Source: Psychrosphaera haliotis
Lineage (GTDB): Bacteria > Pseudomonadota > Gammaproteobacteria > Enterobacterales > Alteromonadaceae
Reading direction: 5' to 3'
DNA: 64,000 nt
NCBI RefSeq assembly: GCF_009728465.1
Contig: NZ_WOCD01000001.1
Span: 186,001-250,000 of the forward strand
Under the pieces are notes generated by a model, which was given only the letters and a program-made list of their open reading frames with translations, was not told the DNA's origin and did not search any database. The position numbers were made by a program, and so were the translations under genes. Positions 47,605 to 57,261 of this stretch are shown one piece after another. The number at the start of each line of letters is the position of its first letter. The stretch's first letter is position 1.

Positions 47605-48225
47605 TTGAATGTGAAAACAGTTGGAAGAAAAGCCTCAATAAATAGCCAAGAAATAATTAGTGCTGCCCTCAATTTAGTAGGTCCGCATCGTAGTATTTCT
47701 TCTTTAAGTTTGCGTGAAGTAACAAGAGAAGCGGGTATTGCTCCAAATAGCTTCTATCGTCACTTTAAAGACGTTGAAGCGTTAAATATCGCAATTATAG
47801 AATTAGCCGGTAAACACTTAAGAACAATCATTCGTGATGCCAGAACGCTTATCATTAATGAACGTTCTGTAGTTCGGGTTTCTGTTGAATGTTTTTTTAG
47901 TGAAATGTCAAAACCTGGTTCAACCTTACCTATTTTGTTACGTGAGGGCACCGTTGGTTCTGGTGATTTTCAAGATGCTATAAAAAAGCAATTAGACTTT
48001 TTTGCTCATGAGTTACAAACGGATTTAGAAAAAGCTAATGCAATATCGAAGCGTTATCAAACGGATGAAACTCTAGTTGTTGCTAAAGCCGTCACTCAAT
48101 TAGTATTCGCCATGGGTGGTATTGCGTTAAACTCTCCAGAATCAGATTTAAAGAAAACCACTGAAGAAACCGTTTTGATGGTTAAGTTTATTTTGAAAGG
48201 CGCATCAAGTGCCAAAACTGAATAA
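47605..48225 (+). CDS. desT: TetR-family regulator, FabR/DesT type
   Basis: A 206-residue regulator of membrane lipid composition. The N-terminal helix-turn-helix SLSLREVTREAGIAPNSFYRHFKDVE is nearly that of FabR/DesT, and the acyl-CoA-binding C-terminal domain has the related LLREGTVGSGDFQDAIKKQL segment. In Pseudomonas, DesT reads the saturated-to-unsaturated acyl-CoA ratio and represses desCB. Divergence from desC-desB supports the same role here. The start is TTG at 47605 or GTG at 47611; the ribosome site is weak for both. Confidence 0.9.
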   Translation: MNVKTVGRKASINSQEIISAALNLVGPHRSISSLSLREVTREAGIAPNSFYRHFKDVEALNIAIIELAGKHLRTIIRDARTLIINERSVVRVSVECFFSEMSKPGSTLPILLREGTVGSGDFQDAIKKQLDFFAHELQTDLEKANAISKRYQTDETLVVAKAVTQLVFAMGGIALNSPESDLKKTTEETVLMVKFILKGASSAKTE

Positions 48226-48303
48226 TTAACTTACTTTTCTATTATATTACTTTTAATTAGCTTTCTTTTTAATTAGTAACTAGATAATGATTGATCCAAT
48301 TTG

Positions 48304-48714
48304 TCAGTAATCATTAGACTGAACTCGACGCTGAAATGAACCGATAGAAATTTCATCGCCTTCCATCAAAACCGGAACAATATGCAAATCATCTCCTTCT
48401 AGCCAATAAATTGCATTTTGATTATATTTTTCGGCTAACCCCACTGCAGCCGGTTTTGAAATTTGCACCATAAAACTAGGCTCTTGATGGGTTTTATCTA
48501 TTGATGCTCCATCTACAGGTAAATAATAAACTTCTGATATGTCTTGTTCTAATGCATCATTAGCGGTTTTATTATGTTTATCACTGAACAACTTACTTTT
48601 TGGATTGTAAGCAGTAATGATGGCACAAGGGTTTGGTATTTCGCTCGCTTCTCCAGTAAAACAAAATACGGTTTCGCTATATAAATTAATTAGTTCAGAA
48701 GATTCAAGTGACAT
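48304..48714 (-). CDS. DUF3293 family protein
   Basis: A small cytosolic protein of about 136 residues. The family features ITAYNP, EVYYLPVDG, EPSFMV and LAEKYNQNAIYWLEGDDLHIVP are visible. Function is unknown. The ATG at 48714 follows GGAG by seven bases; an in-frame upstream start at 48738 lacks one. Confidence 0.83.
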   Translation of the reverse strand: MSLESSELINLYSETVFCFTGEASEIPNPCAIITAYNPKSKLFSDKHNKTANDALEQDISEVYYLPVDGASIDKTHQEPSFMVQISKPAAVGLAEKYNQNAIYWLEGDDLHIVPVLMEGDEISIGSFQRRVQSNDY

Positions 48715-48937
48715 TCCAACTCCATACTTTACCAACACAACATTTTTGCTCTATCAATATTCACATTAGACTAGAATGTAAATTTTGGACAATGCAATTT
48801 GCACAAATTGTAAATTTCAGACATAAAAAAACCCGTCCAATAAAGAGTGATTAGCAACGCTAAATATTCTCTATATCAAACAGGCTGGTAGTGACTTTAT
48901 TACTTTTGATTAACGCTTTGTGCTAATTGTGTAAGTA

Positions 48938-48959
48938 AGGTTTGTTATTAAACAAACCT
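48938..48959 (-). terminator. Hairpin after efpL, no T-tract
   Basis: A perfect 9-bp stem (AGGTTTGTT/AACAAACCT) with a four-base loop lies eight bases past the efpL stop. No T-run follows in either direction, so termination is uncertain; it may instead protect the mRNA 3' end. Confidence 0.4.
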
Positions 48960-48966
48960 GTAAGCG

Positions 48967-49533
48967 TTATGCTCGGCTGACAAACTTTAGCTCTTCAGTA
49001 TTAATCTTAATGCGATCACCCGTTGAGATATGCTCTGGGACTTGCACTACAACACCTGTAGTTAACGTAGCTGGTTTAGTACGCGCTGTAGCTGAACCAC
49101 CTTTTAGCGCTGGCGCTGTTTCGGTTATTTCTAGCTCTACCGTCATCGGTACTTCAACCGTCGCTGCAACGTCAGCAATAATTAGTACTTGTAGGCCTTG
49201 AGTCTCTTCATTGATAAACTGTAATTGCTCTTCAATGGTCTCTTTGTTTAAGTGATAAGGCGTATAGTCTTCATTATCCATAAACACATATTCATTACCA
49301 TCTGTATACGAAAACATAACATTGCGACGCGAAAAGTCAGCTGCATTTAACATATCTGAATCTTTAAACGTTTCATCAATTTTGGCTCCCGTAACTACAT
49401 CGTACATACGCATTCTATATAGACTGCCACCGGCTCGACCTTGTGGTACTGAACGTTCAATATCTTTTATTAATACTACTCGGCCATTATGTTCAATTGC
49501 AGCATTCTTTTTTACATCACTTGCCTTAGGCAT
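48967..49533 (-). CDS. efpL: Elongation factor P-like protein EfpL (YeiP)
   Basis: A translation factor that relieves ribosome stalling at proline-rich and some other motifs. The 188-residue protein has the three EF-P beta-barrel domains and the EfpL subgroup marks [31 protein letters not shown] with an Arg at the loop tip, and [16 protein letters not shown]. The ATG at 49533 follows GGAGCGAG and gives the family N-terminus; seven extra upstream codons are not used. It ends in LKFVSRA. Confidence 0.94.
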   Translation of the reverse strand: MPKASDVKKNAAIEHNGRVVLIKDIERSVPQGRAGGSLYRMRMYDVVTGAKIDETFKDSDMLNAADFSRRNVMFSYTDGNEYVFMDNEDYTPYHLNKETIEEQLQFINEETQGLQVLIIADVAATVEVPMTVELEITETAPALKGGSATARTKPATLTTGVVVQVPEHISTGDRIKINTEELKFVSRA

Positions 49534-49700
49534 GTCTCGCTCCTGATAACGCATTTATACTTTTTATTTGGCAGGGACTTTAACTGTCTATGCTGTTTTT
49601 TGCAAAAATGTTTCGTTTTTACATTAGAAACAACATATAGCCCCCTGCCAAACACATTGTAATATTTTCCGTTAGAGAAACAAAACCTTATAAAGTCTGT

Positions 49701-52700
49701 CTATTTGTCATACTTCTCTCCTTCTACAGACGAAGAAAATTTAATCATATAAATACAAGGTAAAACCAATAATGTCAGAATTACGGTAGATGTCATCCCA
49801 CCAATCATTGGCGCTGCTATTCGGGTCATAATTTCAGAACCAGTTCCTTCACCTAAATAAATTGGCAATAACCCCAGTATAATTGCAGTTGCAGTCATTA
49901 TGACAGGTCTGAGTCTCGCCGAAGCACTTTGAATAATATTCCACTTAATTTGGCTATTCGTTAGTTTATTACTCTGGTTCATATTTTTATTTAAATACAT
50001 CAACATAATAACGCCAATCTCAACTGCAACCCCGGCCAAGGCTATAAAACCCACCGCCGATGCGACGGAGAACTCATAATTATTAAAGTACATAAACCAA
50101 ACGCCACCAGTGAGGGCAAATGGAATAGTTAACATTATTACGCTGACCTCAAACCAAGACTTAAAATTCAAATAAAGTAACAGTAAGATAATGGCAAGGG
50201 TCATTGGCGCAACATACATTAATTTTTGCTGTGCTCTTAACATATATTCATATTGTCCTGCCCAAGTCATTGAAACGCCAGCTTGCAACTCCACTTTTTC
50301 GGAAACATGTACTTTAGCATTTTCAACGTACTGCCCTAAATCCACGCCATCAATATCAACATAGACCCAACCGTTAATGCGGGCATTCTCACTTTTTATT
50401 CCAGCTGGACCGTCAGTTAGCGTTATGGTTGCAATATCCCCCAACAAAACGTTCTGTTCTGACAAAATTGGTAATGACATTAACGCTTCTGGTGAGTCTC
50501 TATACGCTTGTTGTAAACGAACATTAACCGGATATCTTTCTTGCCCTTCAACACTATAAGTAACAACCTTCCCACCCACTGCAAAAGCCAGAGTTTCATG
50601 GACCTGAGCGATGTTTAAATTATATCTAGCAGCCTTAACCCTATCTATTGATATATCTATATATCTTCCACCAGAAACCCGTTCTGCATATACCGACGTT
50701 GTGCCATCGACTTCTAGTAACGTTTGTTCAAGCTGTTTACCAACAGACTCTATTTCATCAAAGCTATTTCCTGCAATTTTTATCCCTACTGGGGTTTTAA
50801 TTCCGGTAGCCAGCATGTCGATTCTTGTTTTTATTGGCATTACCCAAGCATTGGTTATGCCTGGTAGGTTTAGCTTATCAGCCAGCTCTTTTTTAATGTC
50901 GTCCATTGATATACCCTCTCGCCATTGATCCTTAGGCTTAAACTGAATAATGGTTTCGATCATTGTTAATGGGGCAGGATCAGTTGCAGTTTCGGCCCTA
51001 CCTACTTTTCCAAAAACGGTTTCAACTTCTGGCACTGTCTTGATAAGCCTATCAGTTTGCTGTAGAACTTCTCTTGCTTTGCCAATCGATAGACCAGAAT
51101 GCATGGTTGGCATGTACATCAAATCTCCCTCGTTGAGCTCTGGCATAAACTCTGAACCAATTTTAGCCATCGGCCAAAGCCCAAAAGCCATCGCAATACA
51201 AGCAACTAGAATAGTAGTTTTGGGGTAGCTTAATACACGACCCAATATAGGTTTGTACAACGTACTCAAAAGGCTATTTATTGGATTCTTATTCTCAGGT
51301 TTGATCTTACCTCGTACAAAGTAGCCCATTAATACTGGTACTAAAGTAATCGCCAAGGCCGCTGAGGCAGCCATAGCATAAGTTTTTGTATAAGCTAATG
51401 GTGAAAATAAGCGCCCCTCTTGAGCCTCTAACGTGAAAACGGGAATAAAAGAAACCGTAATGATGAGTAAGCTAAAAAATAATGCGGGGCCCACCTCTGA
51501 AGCGGACTCTGCAACTACTTGCCATCGGTTTTCTGACGTAATTGGTGTTTTTTCCATGTGTTTATGTAGGTTCTCAACCATAACAATTGCGCCATCGATC
51601 ATGGCCCCTATTGCAATAGCAATTCCCCCTAGAGACATAATATTGGCGTTAATTCCCTGCCAATGCATAATTGAAAACGCAACTAATATTCCGATAGGCA
51701 AACTAATAATTGCCACCAATGACGATTTAACATGGAATAAAAATACGACACATACTAGTGCAACAACAAAAAATTCTTCGAGCAATTTAGATGAAAGATT
51801 GTCTACTGCAGAGCCTATTAATTTAGAGCGGTCATAAACGGTAACAATCTCTACGCCAGGGGGTAAACCTTTGGATAGCGTTGAAATACGCTCTTTTACC
51901 GCACTTATAGTTTGCTGTGCGTTTTCACCTGATCGCATTACAATAATGCCACCAACCACCTCGCCATTGCCATTTAACTCCGCAACTCCGCGTCTCATCA
52001 GTGGCACTTCGATAACCTCAGCCACATCTCTTATTAAAATAGGTACGCCTTGAACTTGAACTCCAAGTGGCATTTTTTCTATGTCAGAGCGCTGTTTTAT
52101 ATACCCAGAAGCGGTGATCATATATTCTGCTTCCGCCATTTCTATGACCGACGCACCTACTTCTTGGTTTCCTTGTTTTAACGCCCTAATGATGTGGCTC
52201 AAAGGAATATTGTAAGCATCTAACTTTTCCGGTGTTATCTCAACTTGGTATTGTTTTACCATGCCACCAACAGTTGCTACTTCAGATACACCCGCAACAC
52301 TCTGCAATTCGTACTTTAAAAACCAGTTTTGTATTGACGTCAACTCTGCAAGATCACGCGTACCTGTTTTATCCACTAAAGCGTATTGATAAACCCAACC
52401 GACACCAGTGGCGTCCGGCCCCAATTGAGAAGTTGCGGTAGCAGGCAATTCAGCAGCAACTTGTGATAAATACTCCAACACACGAGAACGAGCCCAATAC
52501 AAATCGGTTTTATCATCAAAAATAATGTAAACGAAGGAGTCGCCAAAAAACGAAAAACCTCTTACTGTTTTCGCACCCGGTACTGCCAGCATGGCACTTG
52601 TAATTGGGAAAGTAACTTGATTTTGAACCACTTGCGGGGATTGTCCCGGATAGCTTGTTTTTACAATGACTTGTACGTCAGACAGGTCTGGAATGGCGTC

Positions 52701-52808
52701 TACTGCTGTATGTTTAATTGAATATAGCCCTGACGCTACAATAAATAAGGCCATTAATAAAACAAGTGGTCGGTTGTTGATTGACCAATGAATAATCTGT
52801 TTAATCAT
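49701..52808 (-). CDS. cusA: CusA-type heavy-metal efflux RND transporter
   Basis: The inner-membrane proton-driven pump of a tripartite copper/silver exporter, about 1035 residues with twelve helices and two large periplasmic loops. Signatures: AIGAMIDGAIVMVENLHKHME in helix 4, EFMPELNEGDLMYMPT, the ETATDPAPLTMIET segment and IDMLATGIKTPVGIKI. These include Met residues in the places that I align by motif with the three-Met binding site of E. coli CusA. The ATG at 52808 overlaps the end of cusB by eight bases; a start further upstream would run back through cusB. It is last in the operon. Confidence 0.94.
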   Translation of the reverse strand: MIKQIIHWSINNRPLVLLMALFIVASGLYSIKHTAVDAIPDLSDVQVIVKTSYPGQSPQVVQNQVTFPITSAMLAVPGAKTVRGFSFFGDSFVYIIFDDKTDLYWARSRVLEYLSQVAAELPATATSQLGPDATGVGWVYQYALVDKTGTRDLAELTSIQNWFLKYELQSVAGVSEVATVGGMVKQYQVEITPEKLDAYNIPLSHIIRALKQGNQEVGASVIEMAEAEYMITASGYIKQRSDIEKMPLGVQVQGVPILIRDVAEVIEVPLMRRGVAELNGNGEVVGGIIVMRSGENAQQTISAVKERISTLSKGLPPGVEIVTVYDRSKLIGSAVDNLSSKLLEEFFVVALVCVVFLFHVKSSLVAIISLPIGILVAFSIMHWQGINANIMSLGGIAIAIGAMIDGAIVMVENLHKHMEKTPITSENRWQVVAESASEVGPALFFSLLIITVSFIPVFTLEAQEGRLFSPLAYTKTYAMAASAALAITLVPVLMGYFVRGKIKPENKNPINSLLSTLYKPILGRVLSYPKTTILVACIAMAFGLWPMAKIGSEFMPELNEGDLMYMPTMHSGLSIGKAREVLQQTDRLIKTVPEVETVFGKVGRAETATDPAPLTMIETIIQFKPKDQWREGISMDDIKKELADKLNLPGITNAWVMPIKTRIDMLATGIKTPVGIKIAGNSFDEIESVGKQLEQTLLEVDGTTSVYAERVSGGRYIDISIDRVKAARYNLNIAQVHETLAFAVGGKVVTYSVEGQERYPVNVRLQQAYRDSPEALMSLPILSEQNVLLGDIATITLTDGPAGIKSENARINGWVYVDIDGVDLGQYVENAKVHVSEKVELQAGVSMTWAGQYEYMLRAQQKLMYVAPMTLAIILLLLYLNFKSWFEVSVIMLTIPFALTGGVWFMYFNNYEFSVASAVGFIALAGVAVEIGVIMLMYLNKNMNQSNKLTNSQIKWNIIQSASARLRPVIMTATAIILGLLPIYLGEGTGSEIMTRIAAPMIGGMTSTVILTLLVLPCIYMIKFSSSVEGEKYDK

Positions 52809-54099
52809 CACCCAACTCCATTTCCATAACGCTTTCTGGTTTACCCTTCGATACAGGTACCATTCGTTCAAAGTCTGACGACTTGCTTGACTCTGAATCA
52901 ATCAAAAATTGACCTGATACAACCACAATATCGTGCGGTTCTAGTCCAAATAAAACCTCTATGTATTGTTGATTTTGTTGGCCGAGCAAAACTTCGACCG
53001 ATTTAAACTGTTCATCAGCCACGGCCAATACAACGCGATTTTGCGATCCGGTTCTGATTACGGCAGATTTTGGTACCAAAACCCTTTGTTCCTTGTCTTC
53101 AAGATCTACGTTTACCGTTGCGTACATGTTAGGTTTTAAAAAGCCCATCTTATTGCTCAGCTTTACTCTAACCGTCAAACTTTTTGTTTTTTTGTTTAAT
53201 GTCGGGTATATAAAATCTATTTGTCCGCGCCAAATTCGTCCAGGCTCATAATCCACAGACACTGCAACATATTGTCCCACTTTGACCCGTTCTGTATCCA
53301 CTGCGTATATTTCTGCTTCAACCCAGACTTCATCCAATTGCGCTAGACGCATTAACGTTGTCCCGGGCCTAACATAAAAACCACTCTGAACCTGAAGCCC
53401 ATCAACTACTCCGTCCATAGGCGCATAAAACGTGACATATTGCTGTGCTTTTTGTTCTTGCGTTAACTTTTCTATTGCACGTTCATTAAAGTTTAAAGCC
53501 AATAGCCTTGTTCGAGCAGCCTCTACTAATCTTGTGTTGTTTTGTTGTTGTGCCAATAAAAATTCTTGCTGCGCATTCACTAATTGAGGCGAATAAAGTT
53601 GATATAGCGGTTGCCCTTTTTTTACGGTTTGCCCATTAGTGGTTACATAAAGTGATTCAATCCACCCTTCTACTCGAGGATGAATATGAGTCATTGTATC
53701 TTCATTAAATTTGACTAGTCCTAATGCTTTAATTTCTTTAACTAGCGGTCCTTTTATTACTTGAGCTTTTTTTATACCTAAATTGTTTATTACTGAAGAC
53801 GATATTCTGACCAAGCCTTTAGACGAGTCAGGTTTTGCATAAACCGGTACTAAATCCATGCCCATTGGCGACTTACCTGGTTTACTACGTCGATAATTAT
53901 CATCCATTGGCGCCACCCAATATAGTGGTTCATTAGTGCCTACTTTTTCCTCTGTATTAGCGGCCTCTTCAGTTGGCATTGTTTTGTGCTCTGCGCTAAA
54001 GAAGTATGCATACATAAAAGCACCTACCAGAGCGCTCACTAAACTTATAAAGACAAGTGAGCTGGCAGATACTAGCTTACCTTGGTTTAAACGGCTCAT
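52801..54099 (-). CDS. cusB: CusB-type periplasmic adaptor with metal-binding N-terminal domain
   Basis: A membrane fusion protein of 432 residues bridging CusA and the outer-membrane channel. An N-terminal anchor (residues about 12-32) is followed by a heavy-metal-binding module YWVAPMDDNYRRSKPGKSPMGMDLVPVY (about 59-87), then the barrel-sandwich hybrid, a helical hairpin (QLVNAQQEFLLAQQQ) and beta-barrel domains. Its ends overlap cusC (ATGA) and cusA (eight bases), so the three are translationally coupled. Confidence 0.93.
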   Translation of the reverse strand: MSRLNQGKLVSASSLVFISLVSALVGAFMYAYFFSAEHKTMPTEEAANTEEKVGTNEPLYWVAPMDDNYRRSKPGKSPMGMDLVPVYAKPDSSKGLVRISSSVINNLGIKKAQVIKGPLVKEIKALGLVKFNEDTMTHIHPRVEGWIESLYVTTNGQTVKKGQPLYQLYSPQLVNAQQEFLLAQQQNNTRLVEAARTRLLALNFNERAIEKLTQEQKAQQYVTFYAPMDGVVDGLQVQSGFYVRPGTTLMRLAQLDEVWVEAEIYAVDTERVKVGQYVAVSVDYEPGRIWRGQIDFIYPTLNKKTKSLTVRVKLSNKMGFLKPNMYATVNVDLEDKEQRVLVPKSAVIRTGSQNRVVLAVADEQFKSVEVLLGQQNQQYIEVLFGLEPHDIVVVSGQFLIDSESSKSSDFERMVPVSKGKPESVMEMELGDD

Positions 54100-55478
54100 G
54101 ATTTTTCTCCAGCTAATAAATACTGTATTTTTGCTAATGTTTTTAGCCTTTCAATTTCAACTTCAAAGGCAGAAAGCTTAATATTATTTTCCGCTATTCG
54201 AGCATCTAATACTGATAGCAACTCTCCCGTATCATTACTGTAATCCAGCATTAACGCTTCGTGTTGTTGAGAAGAAACAAGCATCAGTGACTGCTGATAA
54301 AGAGTATGTCTTTCGTTTAACCGCTGTAACTTTTGCCACTGAACGGTAAGTTCATTTGTTAGATTTTGTATGCTCAGCAAATACTTGGTTCTATTTGCTT
54401 CTACAACAGACTTTTCAGCGTGAACCATACGGTCTTGTTTATTGGTAGAAAAAAGAGGGACGTCAAATGTCAATCCAACAGAAAAAAAGTCAGATCGCGT
54501 TAGGTGGCTTTCATTGCTATCCCTGAATGCATAACTGGCGTTAACGTTCCATTGTGGTTTGTATTGTTGCTTCGCTAATTCAACATTGGATGCTGCGCGT
54601 TGTACTTGGAACTCTTGATTTAAGACAAGTGGGTGACGATCGACCTTTTTGGATAATATTTGTTCATTCCAAACCAGCTTATATAATCCGTGTTCTTCAA
54701 CTAAGCTTTCAAGCTCAGGATAACCTTGAGCCCTAAAGGGTGATAACTTTATTGTTGATTCACCACTGCGACCAATTAAGCCATTTAGTTGGCTAGTCAA
54801 GGAAGAAAGATCTGCATTCAATTTCAAATTTTGATCTATCAACGCCAACCGTTTAAGTTTCATCGCAAGGTAATCTTGTTGACGCGAACCTTTAACGGTC
54901 GTTTGGTATCGACTGGTTATTGTATTTAACAGTTGATCTAAGGTCGTTTTATTTGTGTTAACAACCGCAATCTTTTTAACTACTAAGTGGTAGTCAAACC
55001 AAAGATTAAGTACCCTGAGATTTAACAGCGCCACCTGATTGAATTCCAGCATTTCGTGCTGTTGCGCATTTAACCCATGCACAACTTCCTTCAGCTCTAA
55101 CGAGTCGCCTCGCGGAATTGATTGCGATACTCCCACTTTTAACTGCGTCATGGCCTCTTGATTCAACGACCAAGAATCGGTTGGCAAATTTAAAATACTT
55201 AACGACACTTTGGGATTGTCATAACTCAAGGCAGCTTTAGCCAAGTGCAGTTCAGCTTGTTGATGATATTGATGCTGTTTTAATAAATAATCATTGTCTA
55301 CGGCCATCGTCATTACTTGTTGCAACGTGAGCGCAGGTGTCCAACGTTGTTCATCAGCTTTCGTTTTAACGTTATCATTTGTATAGCCCCTATGGGATAC
55401 CAATAGGAATAGGCAAAATACAATTATTTTGTGCTTATTTTTAGCAAAGCTAAATTGAATATTCACAGTGTTCTCCAC
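54096..55478 (-). CDS. cusC: CusC/TolC-family outer membrane factor
   Basis: The outer-membrane channel of the efflux system, 460 residues. It has an N-terminal export signal (hydrophobic stretch about 17-30) and two repeats of long amphipathic helices with the TolC-type LTLQQVMTMAVDND opening and PQWNVNASYAFRD strand regions. No lipobox Cys is apparent, unlike E. coli CusC. It is coupled to cusB by an ATGA overlap and follows a small metal-ligand-rich gene. Confidence 0.88.
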   Translation of the reverse strand: MENTVNIQFSFAKNKHKIIVFCLFLLVSHRGYTNDNVKTKADEQRWTPALTLQQVMTMAVDNDYLLKQHQYHQQAELHLAKAALSYDNPKVSLSILNLPTDSWSLNQEAMTQLKVGVSQSIPRGDSLELKEVVHGLNAQQHEMLEFNQVALLNLRVLNLWFDYHLVVKKIAVVNTNKTTLDQLLNTITSRYQTTVKGSRQQDYLAMKLKRLALIDQNLKLNADLSSLTSQLNGLIGRSGESTIKLSPFRAQGYPELESLVEEHGLYKLVWNEQILSKKVDRHPLVLNQEFQVQRAASNVELAKQQYKPQWNVNASYAFRDSNESHLTRSDFFSVGLTFDVPLFSTNKQDRMVHAEKSVVEANRTKYLLSIQNLTNELTVQWQKLQRLNERHTLYQQSLMLVSSQQHEALMLDYSNDTGELLSVLDARIAENNIKLSAFEVEIERLKTLAKIQYLLAGEKS

Positions 55479-55556
55479 TGAAATTTTAACGGCCTAAAGG
55501 CCAAAATATTAAAATGCCGCGCATAAACTGGCGGTAAAAGACAGATCTACCCTAGG

Positions 55557-55973
55557 TTAGGCAGTCATCGGTGGGCGGTATAGACCTTTGATGTGGGCGA
55601 TAGCGGTATTATCCAATAAACTGTCTACGCGATAAGAGCTGTGTAGACGTTTTATAACTCGTAAAGAATTCAGCAGGTAGCTGGCGTTGTGACAACTATT
55701 TTGTGGGCATTCGCACTTTGCGTCACAACAGTCCATCATTTCATTACTGTCGCTATCCATCATAGCGTGAGACATGTTGGGATGTTGTTGGCTGCCAAGT
55801 GACTCGATACGAGTTGGAGTATTATGTTCTGCGCTAGCGAGAGAGTGGGCACTATGAGAGTTGTTACTCATGTGAGTGCAATTACTCATTGGCATTGACG
55901 CAACACTAAAAGATTGACCTAATAGGACAACCAGTAATGTTAATGCGAGTACAACTTTTTGCGTCAATACCAT
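55557..55973 (-). CDS. Secreted Cys/His/Met-rich protein preceding cusCBA
   Basis: A 138-residue exported protein (signal peptide about 1-27) dense in metal ligands: MPMSNCTHMSNNSHSAH, NMSHAMMDSDSNEMMDCCDAKCECPQNSCHN. The Met/His clusters suit Cu(I)/Ag(I), and the CCxxxCxC block resembles a metallothionein-like site. No named family was recognised. As first gene of the cus transcript it may act as a periplasmic copper trap or delivery protein, like CusF in role but not in sequence (inference). The ribosome site is weak. Confidence 0.78.
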   Translation of the reverse strand: MVLTQKVVLALTLLVVLLGQSFSVASMPMSNCTHMSNNSHSAHSLASAEHNTPTRIESLGSQQHPNMSHAMMDSDSNEMMDCCDAKCECPQNSCHNASYLLNSLRVIKRLHSSYRVDSLLDNTAIAHIKGLYRPPMTA

Positions 55974-56003
55974 GATATTTTAGTTACTTACACTCTTTTG
56001 CTG

Positions 56004-57197
56004 TTATTTGTTTGCCGACAGACATGACAGGTCATAGTCTAGCGGATTATGATAAATAGCGAAACCAAATCTTAATCTATCGCCTCTGAAGTCTGTTTTT
56101 ACGCCATGTTCACTCAATTGTTTAGCTAATGTCGCAACATTCTTTTCTGCTAATTTAAATGTTAAAAAGTGACCATGTAAACCGGTATCCGATAAAGACA
56201 AAGTTGCATTAGAAGGGTCGAGTAAATGCTGCTCCATCAAGTTACTTGTGTTTAAAAGTGGGTGATTCAAATTTTCTAGGTGATTTAAAAAGGCTAACTG
56301 ACAACGTTTCACATAGTCATGAATAACGTCTACCGATAAACCTTCCTTCTCAAATAAGTCTAAACTGGCGTGCAATCGATACATTGCCGACATATCCATT
56401 GTAGCCCCAGCAAATTGCTGACCATTTTGTGCATAACCAACCTGCCCTACTTGCCTTTGATGCAAGTCACCAAACTCAGCAAACCAGCCTGTATAAATTG
56501 GTTCATAGTTACCGTCTGGGATAACAGCAAAACATGCGCCTTCGCCACCTTGTGCATATTTGTAACTACCAGAAAGATAAAAAACTTGATGTTCCAGCTC
56601 ACTTAAATCTGTTGGAATAGCAAAAAAGCCATGATAACCATCAATTGTGATAAGTGGCTCTTTAGGTAACGTTTGGATAAAAGCGCTGAGATCCTGAATG
56701 GCAAGCCCAGAGTTGAAAAACACCTGACTTACAAAAATCCAATCAAACTGCTGTGCTTGTGCAGCCTCTGCAAAACGTTGTTCAAATGACTCAAATGGTA
56801 ACGTTGGCACTTTTACTAACTCAACCATGTCACTTTGCAGCCAGCGCTCAGACTGTCGCTGAAATGAATAAAACTCGCTATCCGTTGTCAGTATTTTTAC
56901 TTTCTTTTGAGCTGCAAACGTTGAGTGTATGCGCACTAATAACTCATGTGTGTTTGGTGCAAATACAATACGCTCGGGTTTTGATACGTTTAATGCATTG
57001 GCTATCAATGCTTGAGTCTGAGGCATTTTTGTCGAAAAAATGTAGTCCCATTTATCATCCGCCATTTTCGCTGTATCGTCCCAATACTCCAACATCGCAG
57101 TGCGGGTTACATCAGGCCAATAATGATGGCTGTGACAAGCAAAGTGTTGAACGTTTGGTCTTGCATTTAAAAAGGCTTGATATAAATGTTGATACAT
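56004..57197 (-). CDS. Class V aminotransferase-fold PLP enzyme (kynureninase-like)
   Basis: A PLP-dependent fold-type I enzyme of 397 residues. The N-terminal HFACHSHHYWPDVT, TIDGYHGFFAIP with the cofactor Asp, and SGSYKYAQGGEGA with the Schiff-base Lys place it in the class V group near kynureninases and isopenicillin-epimerase-like proteins. No kynurenine-pathway gene is nearby, so the substrate is open. AGGGAAG precedes the ATG. It lies 30 bases upstream of the metal-ligand-rich gene on the same strand, but a functional link to copper export is not evident. Confidence 0.83.
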   Translation of the reverse strand: MYQHLYQAFLNARPNVQHFACHSHHYWPDVTRTAMLEYWDDTAKMADDKWDYIFSTKMPQTQALIANALNVSKPERIVFAPNTHELLVRIHSTFAAQKKVKILTTDSEFYSFQRQSERWLQSDMVELVKVPTLPFESFEQRFAEAAQAQQFDWIFVSQVFFNSGLAIQDLSAFIQTLPKEPLITIDGYHGFFAIPTDLSELEHQVFYLSGSYKYAQGGEGACFAVIPDGNYEPIYTGWFAEFGDLHQRQVGQVGYAQNGQQFAGATMDMSAMYRLHASLDLFEKEGLSVDVIHDYVKRCQLAFLNHLENLNHPLLNTSNLMEQHLLDPSNATLSLSDTGLHGHFLTFKLAEKNVATLAKQLSEHGVKTDFRGDRLRFGFAIYHNPLDYDLSCLSANK

Positions 57198-57261
57198 ATG
57201 GTTACTTCCCTACTTTGATGGATGCAACCATATTCAATGCTTACTTTAATTGCAATTAAAT

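Noticed and set aside
52808..52901. N-terminal extension of CusA from 52901
   Set aside because: The extra 31 codons lie inside cusB, and the family N-terminus begins MIKQIIHWSI at the coupled ATG.
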